Positions 58,897-64,000 of a stretch of 64,000 nucleotides of DNA are shown piece by piece; position 1 is the stretch's first letter, and each line of letters begins with the position of its first letter. A model generated the notes under the pieces. It was not told the DNA's origin and made no database searches. It saw only the letters and a program-made list of their open reading frames with translations. The position numbers and the translations under genes are program-made. The stretch is from positions 248,001-312,000 of the forward strand of contig NZ_OAOF01000004.1 of assembly GCF_900205965.1 (NCBI RefSeq). Direction: 5' to 3'. This DNA comes from Lacrimispora amygdalina. Lineage in GTDB: Bacteria > Bacillota > Clostridia > Lachnospirales > Lachnospiraceae.

Positions 58897-61120
58897 GTTA
58901 GCTCTACGCAATGTAAGACGCTCTGCCAAAGATTATTTAATTTATGTACTAACAATGGTTCTCACTGTAGGGTTGTTTTATGGATTTCTTTCTATTACCA
59001 GTCCTTTTTACAACAGCAGGTTACCTATTCAAATGAATCTAGATTATTTCTCTAGCAAAATGAAAATAATAATACCTTTAATTGCACTTTTGCTCATTTT
59101 TTTGATTTCTTATGTAAATAGCTATATAATCAGGCGAAGGAAAAAAGAATTTGCTCTGCAAATTATTATGGGTATGGAACAACGTACTGTCGCATATATG
59201 TTTTTCATTGAAATGCTTATAATGGGATTAATTGCTGTAGGTATAGGAATAGTATTAGGAATTATGCTATCCCAACTGGTCAGCGCTATCATTATGAGTA
59301 GTTTTGGAGTAACGTACAAAATTTATTTTTCTGCCTATCCTGACACTATTGCATGGACGTTAACTTTTTTTACTGTATTATTTATTATTAACGGTATTAA
59401 AAATATTCGTATTATTCGTAAACAAAAGATTATTGATATGCTACACGATAATCAAAAAACTGAAAGTACCACTACTATAAAAGAAATGATTTTACCTAGT
59501 GTATTAGCCACCTCAGTAATTGCTATCTGTATCTTGCTTCTTTGCATCGTAAAAATTATTCCTTTTTGGAATCAATTCAATCAAAAAGCGCAGATAATTA
59601 CTGGAGCCAGTATAATCAGTACAGCGATGTTTCTACTTTGTGTTCTTGTTTTCCTTTTTAATACTTATATGATGAAAAGGGAAGGGAGTTTAACTGCACT
59701 CTTATTAGCTGTGTTTGCCTTAATAACGGGAATTATTCAATTACAATCGCAAGGACTTATTGATGAGATGTTAAGAAATGGCCTGATAAACGGTGCATTT
59801 TATACCTTTATTCCTCCTATACTTTCCTTAGGAATGATTATATTTTTCTTTATTGCTTTTTTCTGCTGTCTCTCATGGATATTGGTACTAATTAAAAGAA
59901 AATCAAAGAATTTTGGATATCAGAATTTATTTTTACTAGGACAATTAAATTCAAAGCTAAAAACCAATTCAAAAACTATGGCTGTTTTGACCTGTGTTTT
60001 TCTGTGCTCACTTGTCCTTCTTGGATGGCTGCCTACCCTGACTGGTCAAATGGACGGATACCTCAAAGCACGTTCAATTTATGATGTTCAAATATTTTCA
60101 GCTTATACAATTGTAGAAAGTATAGATGATTTACCAAAAGCAGGACTTGATCATTCATATATTGATAATTATTTAACGGAAGGAGGTTATGATATTACCG
60201 GTACTGCAAATGTGGAAACCTATTTTTTAAAAGACAGCGATTTTAACATAAGGATTGAAAAATACATGCCAGCTCTAGGTGTTTCTTTAAGCGATTATAA
60301 CTCTCTTCTTCATCTATCCGGACATAAAGAAATAACTCTGCCTGAAGGCAGCTTTGCTATTGCCTGGTCAGATAAAGCATTAGACGATGAAATAGATAAA
60401 TACAATCGGCAGCATACACAAATACATGCTGGAGAATACACACTCACAAAAGCTGAGAGAGCAGATTATCAGATAAATGTGGGGATGGGAATTTTCACGA
60501 GCAGAATGAAAGCTGTTTATATTTTACCCGACTCTGTATGTAATACTCTTACGCTGGCAACCACCTATTATGCAGCTAATACGAAAGAAGCTCTTTCCTA
60601 TGATTTTGCTGTTAAGCTGGATAATGATATAAATCTTTGGTTAAATAACACTAATATGATTCCAAAAGACAGTGGATACGTAAGACTTAAAACGTTACAG
60701 CTTAACGAGGGAATCTCTAACTCTCTTATGTTTCAGCTTGGAGGAACATATACAAGCCTGGTGCTCATTGTTATCTGCCTTACCATATTAGCCCTGCAGC
60801 AACTTACCGATTCGTCTGAACACAGGCAAAGATTTAAGATAATAGAAAAACTGGGAGTTGATAAAACTCAGATCAGTAAGTATATACGACAACAAATGTC
60901 TGTATGGTTTGGCATTCCAATAATAACGTCTTTCGCCGGAGCGGGGGCCACCTTAACATACCTTATATGTGCAAATTATCGCAGCTACATTCCCTATGTA
61001 ACAAGGCAAGAAGTAATAACAAATATATTCATCGTATATGTGACTTTTATAATAGTCTTTATTTGTTATTTTTCTTTTACTTACTTCCTTTTTAAACGAA
61101 ACATTAATGAATCCTTATAG
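58886..61120 (+). CDS. BceB-like ABC transporter permease with large external loop
   Basis: The ATG at 58886 has GGGAGG about 11 bases upstream; a GTG at 58874 overlaps that site. The 744-residue protein has about ten helices and an FtsX-type N-terminal part with LALRNVRRSAKDYLIYVLTM. A large extracytoplasmic domain (about 390-615) lies between helices 7 and 8 and carries the sensor of Bce transporters. It senses the antimicrobial peptide, signals to the kinase and confers resistance. At about 100 residues longer than B. subtilis BceB, its external loop may recognise a different peptide. Confidence 0.92.
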   Translation: MHVKLALRNVRRSAKDYLIYVLTMVLTVGLFYGFLSITSPFYNSRLPIQMNLDYFSSKMKIIIPLIALLLIFLISYVNSYIIRRRKKEFALQIIMGMEQRTVAYMFFIEMLIMGLIAVGIGIVLGIMLSQLVSAIIMSSFGVTYKIYFSAYPDTIAWTLTFFTVLFIINGIKNIRIIRKQKIIDMLHDNQKTESTTTIKEMILPSVLATSVIAICILLLCIVKIIPFWNQFNQKAQIITGASIISTAMFLLCVLVFLFNTYMMKREGSLTALLLAVFALITGIIQLQSQGLIDEMLRNGLINGAFYTFIPPILSLGMIIFFFIAFFCCLSWILVLIKRKSKNFGYQNLFLLGQLNSKLKTNSKTMAVLTCVFLCSLVLLGWLPTLTGQMDGYLKARSIYDVQIFSAYTIVESIDDLPKAGLDHSYIDNYLTEGGYDITGTANVETYFLKDSDFNIRIEKYMPALGVSLSDYNSLLHLSGHKEITLPEGSFAIAWSDKALDDEIDKYNRQHTQIHAGEYTLTKAERADYQINVGMGIFTSRMKAVYILPDSVCNTLTLATTYYAANTKEALSYDFAVKLDNDINLWLNNTNMIPKDSGYVRLKTLQLNEGISNSLMFQLGGTYTSLVLIVICLTILALQQLTDSSEHRQRFKIIEKLGVDKTQISKYIRQQMSVWFGIPIITSFAGAGATLTYLICANYRSYIPYVTRQEVITNIFIVYVTFIIVFICYFSFTYFLFKRNINESL

Positions 61121-61131
61121 ACAATCATAAT

Positions 61132-61183
61132 CAAAAAAGGTGCCGTAAAAACAGCTGATTTATAGCTATAAAAGCGGCACCTT
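61132..61183 (-). terminator. Terminator of the RiPP exporter gene, between convergent genes
   Basis: AAGGTGCCG pairs with CGGCACCTT, with inner AGCT/AGCT pairing. On the minus strand it is followed by TTTTTTGATT. It lies 9 bases past the exporter stop and 12 bases after the permease stop on the other strand. Confidence 0.85.
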
Positions 61184-61191
61184 GGATCGGC

Positions 61192-62877
61192 TCATACCAT
61201 TATATTTTCAACCTTATAAATACCATTTTCACGTATTTCAAATATTGTATCAGTAATTTTGAATAATGCTTTTCGATGTGAAATGTTTATAATAGTTTTA
61301 TACCTTTTTAGTTCCATAAATAAATCACAAATGCTTTCTTCACTTAAGCTATCTAGTGAAGAAGTTATTTCATCTAATAAAAAAATATCTGCATTTGATA
61401 TTAAAGCTCTGGCAACATTTATTTTCTGTTTCTGTCCTTCTGATAAAACTATCTCGCCCAGGCAAGTATCTAATTTTTCAGGCAAGTTATTTATAAATTC
61501 CCATAAACGCACCTTTTTACAAGCTGTAATTATTTTTTCATCATCAATATAAGGATTTGCCAGGTAGAAATTTTCTTTTACGGTAAATGAAGATATTATA
61601 TTGTCATGAAACACATAACATATTTTATTACTTACAATTTCTTGAGGGATATCTCTTAGATTCACATTACCAAATAATATACTACCTTCATAGTTTTCAT
61701 ATAATTTGCTTATCAAATTAAATAATGTTGTTTTTCCCGAACCATTCATACCAATAAAAGTCACAAACTGATTAGGCTGAATTCTCAAATTAACATCATT
61801 AAATATAGGTGAACTAGCATCAAAACTGAAATTAAGATTTTCAAGTTTTATTTCTTTTGAAAAGCAACTTTCAATTTTATCTGGTATATCAATATCCTTG
61901 CGCATATAATTCTCATTCATTAGATCTTCAATTCTATTAAGTGATATGAAGATTTCCTGAATATCTGAATTGATTTGCGACAGCCTTAGAAGATTTTTAT
62001 TCAAAGTTATAGAGTACGAATTAAACGAAACCAGTCCTCCTACACTTAATAACCCTAATGTAATATGTTTTACTCCTAAAATCACAATTATAATATTTAA
62101 TACAGTGTTTAAGACTTGAATTATAAAGGATGATTTTACACCTAATCTATTTCGATCATCTAATATGCCATAAGTGTTTTTTATATTATCATTAACCTTT
62201 GAATTAACATAATCTTTAGAATTATAAACTTTTAATGTTTTAAAATTCAATAAAAGTTCATTGACTAGTGTTAAAAAATTATCGATTGAGCTTTTACTAT
62301 CTCTTGTTTTAATTCTTATCTTTTTACCAAAATAATTAAAAATAAAAATATTAATTGGAAAAGCCAATAAAAATATTAATGTCAATATGTAATCTATCTT
62401 GAACATTATAACGGATACTATTAATGCGGATGCTAAGTCGATTATGATTGTCATTAACATAACAAATATTTTGCTGAAAATTTCAGCATCTTTTTGTAAA
62501 GTATTAACAAATTTACCTTTTTCCATTTTAATATAATCTTCAAAACGGATATTCATTATATTGGCAAATATTTTTTTCTTAGCATTCGATTCTATATTTT
62601 TAATAATTTTAAATTGTAATCTTTGTATCATGTAATTAATTATATTGCTTAAAAAATTCAAAGAAAAAATAATTAAAATATATATAACTAATTTTTGATT
62701 ATTATTAATCGAGTCAATAAGATAACCAAACATCAAAGGTTGTACTGAATTTAATATTGTAGCAAAAATTACTATAAAAAGATATATAATAATATTAATT
62801 CTTTTAATACCTAAAAATTTAGACATTAATTTAAATTTAATTATATGATTTTTTATATTCAAATTATTTCTCTCCAT
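61192..62877 (-). CDS. ABC exporter with fused permease and ATPase, RiPP-associated
   Basis: The protein of about 561 residues has six membrane helices (about 25-300) and a C-terminal ATPase with Walker A GMNGSGKTT, signature LSEGQKQK (Glu instead of Gly), Walker B IFLLDEITSSLD and H-loop SHRK. There is no N-terminal C39 peptidase, so leader removal would need another protease or none. Start choice is uncertain: ATG 62877 has a poor site, while a TTG at 62862 follows GGAGAG. It is the last gene after two precursor peptides and the SPASM enzyme, so it probably exports the mature peptide. Very AT-rich with many Asn/Ile/Lys codons, unlike the left side of the window. Confidence 0.85.
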   Translation of the reverse strand: MERNNLNIKNHIIKFKLMSKFLGIKRINIIIYLFIVIFATILNSVQPLMFGYLIDSINNNQKLVIYILIIFSLNFLSNIINYMIQRLQFKIIKNIESNAKKKIFANIMNIRFEDYIKMEKGKFVNTLQKDAEIFSKIFVMLMTIIIDLASALIVSVIMFKIDYILTLIFLLAFPINIFIFNYFGKKIRIKTRDSKSSIDNFLTLVNELLLNFKTLKVYNSKDYVNSKVNDNIKNTYGILDDRNRLGVKSSFIIQVLNTVLNIIIVILGVKHITLGLLSVGGLVSFNSYSITLNKNLLRLSQINSDIQEIFISLNRIEDLMNENYMRKDIDIPDKIESCFSKEIKLENLNFSFDASSPIFNDVNLRIQPNQFVTFIGMNGSGKTTLFNLISKLYENYEGSILFGNVNLRDIPQEIVSNKICYVFHDNIISSFTVKENFYLANPYIDDEKIITACKKVRLWEFINNLPEKLDTCLGEIVLSEGQKQKINVARALISNADIFLLDEITSSLDSLSEESICDLFMELKRYKTIINISHRKALFKITDTIFEIRENGIYKVENIMV

Positions 62878-62911
62878 ATAAATATTTCTACTATATTCAA
62901 GCCGCAAAGTT

Positions 62912-62955
62912 GCAATAAGGTCCTTTAGCTAAAACTAAAGGACCTTATTATTGCA
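62912..62955 (-). repeat. Strong hairpin between precursor peptide 1 and the exporter
   Basis: AAGGTCCTTTAG and CTAAAGGACCTT pair perfectly over 12 bp with a 6-base loop, extended outward by GCAATAAGG and CCTTATTATTGC. It lacks a U-tract. It would reduce expression of the exporter and stabilise the peptide mRNA. Confidence 0.8.
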
Positions 62956-62975
62956 TATAGCTGATTAAGGTATAA

Positions 62976-63104
62976 TTAATCATCAGTAAATGTACACGAA
63001 TCTAAGAACCCGTCACAGGTATAGCAAAGGTCATCCGGATAATCGCAATTAACGCAAATATCAGCAGGGCCTATATTGCTTTGGCTATTAATCTCTTTAA
63101 ACAT
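62976..63104 (-). CDS. Cys-rich RiPP precursor peptide 1
   Basis: This small gene encodes 42 residues, starting MFKEINSQSN after an ideal GGAGG 7 bases upstream. The first 15 residues (leader) have no Cys. The core has Cys17, 20, 27, 30 and 37 in the order C-x2-C-D-Y-P, then D-L-C-x2-C-D-G-F-L-D-S-C, and ends TFTDD. Four cysteines have an Asp four positions later (17/21, 20/24, 27/31, 37/41; C-x3-D). It is a paralogue of the peptide at 63178 (shared C-x2-C-D-Y-P-x-D and -DD end). The SPASM gene upstream and exporter downstream support a thioether-modified peptide; the modification itself is inference. Confidence 0.85.
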   Translation of the reverse strand: MFKEINSQSNIGPADICVNCDYPDDLCYTCDGFLDSCTFTDD

Positions 63105-63130
63105 TTTTTCACCTCCCCATCAGTTATTTA

Positions 63131-63343
63131 CATATTGTTGCATAATGCACTTTTGTTCTAAAAACAGACTCACTTAATCAATCATCAAAGAATGTGTCAC
63201 AGTTGCAATCATCCATAGGATAATCGCAGAAAGTGCAATAATCACAGAATGCTACTTTGATTTCCTTTACTTCAGCAATTCCATTTACTTTTGCGAACAT
63301 ACTATCACCACCTTCTATAATAATGTTGCTATGCAACAATATG
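63131..63343. repeat. 14-bp inverted repeats flanking precursor gene 2
   Basis: CATATTGTTGCATA at 63131-63144 recurs as TATGCAACAATATG at 63330-63343, one on each side of the second precursor gene. They could pair as a long-range mRNA stem, be regulatory boxes, or mark the ends of the duplication that produced the second peptide. Confidence 0.6.
63178..63300 (-). CDS. Cys-rich RiPP precursor peptide 2
   Basis: This gene encodes 40 residues starting MFAKVNGIAEVKEIKVAF, with AAGGTGGTG upstream of the ATG. The leader is Cys-free; the core has Cys19, 22, 25, 32 and 34 as C-x2-C-x2-C-D-Y-P-M-D-D-C-x-C-D and ends FFDD. It shares the MF start, C-D-Y-P and DD end with peptide 1, but its spacing differs, so the two products would not be identical. 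It lies directly after the SPASM gene (46-base gap). Confidence 0.85.
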   Translation of the reverse strand: MFAKVNGIAEVKEIKVAFCDYCTFCDYPMDDCNCDTFFDD

Positions 63344-63346
63344 TAT

Positions 63347-64000
63347 TTAGCTTACAATATCAACAATTTGCTCACTTTTGCCTGGAACATATTGCGATTT
63401 AGAAAAAAGAATATTTTTTTCCTCTGGAGATAATCTTAAATATATATGAATTAGCTCTTCAAATTTACTTTTTGCCATAGCACATATTTTAGGTGAAGGT
63501 ATTGTTGTATTACCTGTTAATGAAAAATTCTCATGTGGACAATGACCTAAACATAAATTTTGAACCCAACAATCTTGACACGAATTATGTTTAGAAAATT
63601 TTATTTCATTTATAAAATCTTCTCTTTTATTGACATCATCATTAACATTACCCATTACATATTCTTTTTCATTAACAAACCTATGACATGGGTATAAATC
63701 TCCATGAATATCAACTGCGTACATATTACGTCCAACCCCGCAAGCCAAATTTCTCATTCCACCCGAATGAATTTTCTTTAAATTCCCAATAACCATTTTC
63801 ATCTTTTTGGCCTTTTTATATTCTTTAGCTTTAACAAGATGTTCAAAATATTTTTCAAATTTAATTTCTTCTTGAGCTAACTTTTCAAAATCATCTTCTG
63901 ATAATAAATTGCTGGCAGGTGCAATAGCAATTGAATGAAACCCTAATGAATCAAGATGATCAAAAGTATAACACTCATTTAGCTGCTTTCCAGTTAAAGT
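63347..64000 (-). CDS. Radical SAM/SPASM peptide maturase, C-terminal part
   Basis: The frame is open to the window edge, giving the last 217 residues; the radical SAM CxxxCxxC motif lies outside. The visible SPASM domain is canonical: C-x12-G-x4-C (ACGVG to YPC), then C-x2-C-x5-C-x3-C (CQDC, NLC, GHC) and a final Cys in KICAMAK, which hold two auxiliary Fe-S clusters. SPASM enzymes crosslink or epimerise peptides; with two Cys-rich precursors next door a thioether-forming enzyme is likely. The upstream start and any further genes are not visible. Confidence 0.9.
   Translation of the reverse strand, partial: TLTGKQLNECYTFDHLDSLGFHSIAIAPASNLLSEDDFEKLAQEEIKFEKYFEHLVKAKEYKKAKKMKMVIGNLKKIHSGGMRNLACGVGRNMYAVDIHGDLYPCHRFVNEKEYVMGNVNDDVNKREDFINEIKFSKHNSCQDCWVQNLCLGHCPHENFSLTGNTTIPSPKICAMAKSKFEELIHIYLRLSPEEKNILFSKSQYVPGKSEQIVDIVS

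Overview
The window looks like chromosome from a Gram-positive anaerobe of the Clostridia, most likely a Lachnospiraceae member (Lacrimispora/Clostridium-like). The grounds are strong AGGAGG ribosome-binding sites, clostridial fermentation enzymes (CoA-acylating succinate-semialdehyde dehydrogenase, 4-hydroxybutyryl-CoA dehydratase, Bcd/Etf), a YtvI-type protein and lysine 2,3-aminomutase. Species assignment is inference. No rRNA, tRNA, CRISPR array or insertion sequence was recognised.

Layout. 0-2 kb: end of an ABC-2 type exporter operon. 2-8 kb: NifX-like protein, MATE pump, secreted GH25 lysozyme, YtvI-like protein and two aminotransferases. 8-12 kb: a 1281-residue PAS/GGDEF/EAL protein with its own promoter. 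12-17 kb: a DapF-family protein lacking both catalytic cysteines, a D-Ala-D-Ala ligase homologue, an AraC regulator and a Wzy-like polymerase. 17-22 kb: one operon with two unknown membrane proteins, the c-di-AMP synthase CdaA, its partner CdaR, and HPr/Enzyme I. 22-27 kb: MacAB-like efflux operon. 27-31.5 kb: glycine betaine transporter with a BusR-type (GntR-RCK_C) regulator. 32-40.6 kb: LysR, MaoC-like protein, ACP, LuxE, LuxC, acyl-AMP ligase, acyl-CoA dehydrogenase and EtfBA. 41-48 kb: a Clostridium kluyveri-type succinate/4-hydroxybutyrate to crotonyl-CoA operon with tandem CoA-transferases and a divergent LysR. 50.5-55 kb: polar amino-acid ABC transporter plus ablAB for N-epsilon-acetyl-beta-lysine. 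55-64 kb: visibly AT-richer DNA with a secreted YiiX/C92-type amidase, a Bce-type two-component/ABC module, and at the right edge a RiPP locus of two tiny Cys-rich peptides, a radical SAM/SPASM maturase (cut by the window edge) and an ABC exporter.

Two things stand out. First, a probable osmotic/c-di-AMP circuit: the same 34-bp inverted repeat (GTRACAACTT-N12-AAGTTGTYAC type) lies on the promoter of the betaine transporter and on the promoter of the amino-acid transporter/ablAB unit. Osmolyte uptake and osmolyte synthesis may therefore share a BusR-like repressor, with the c-di-AMP synthase gene 10 kb away. Second, the two overlooked precursor peptides (42 and 40 residues), with C-D-Y-P and repeated C-x3-D spacing, next to a SPASM enzyme and exporter, look like an undescribed thioether (ranthipeptide-like) RiPP.
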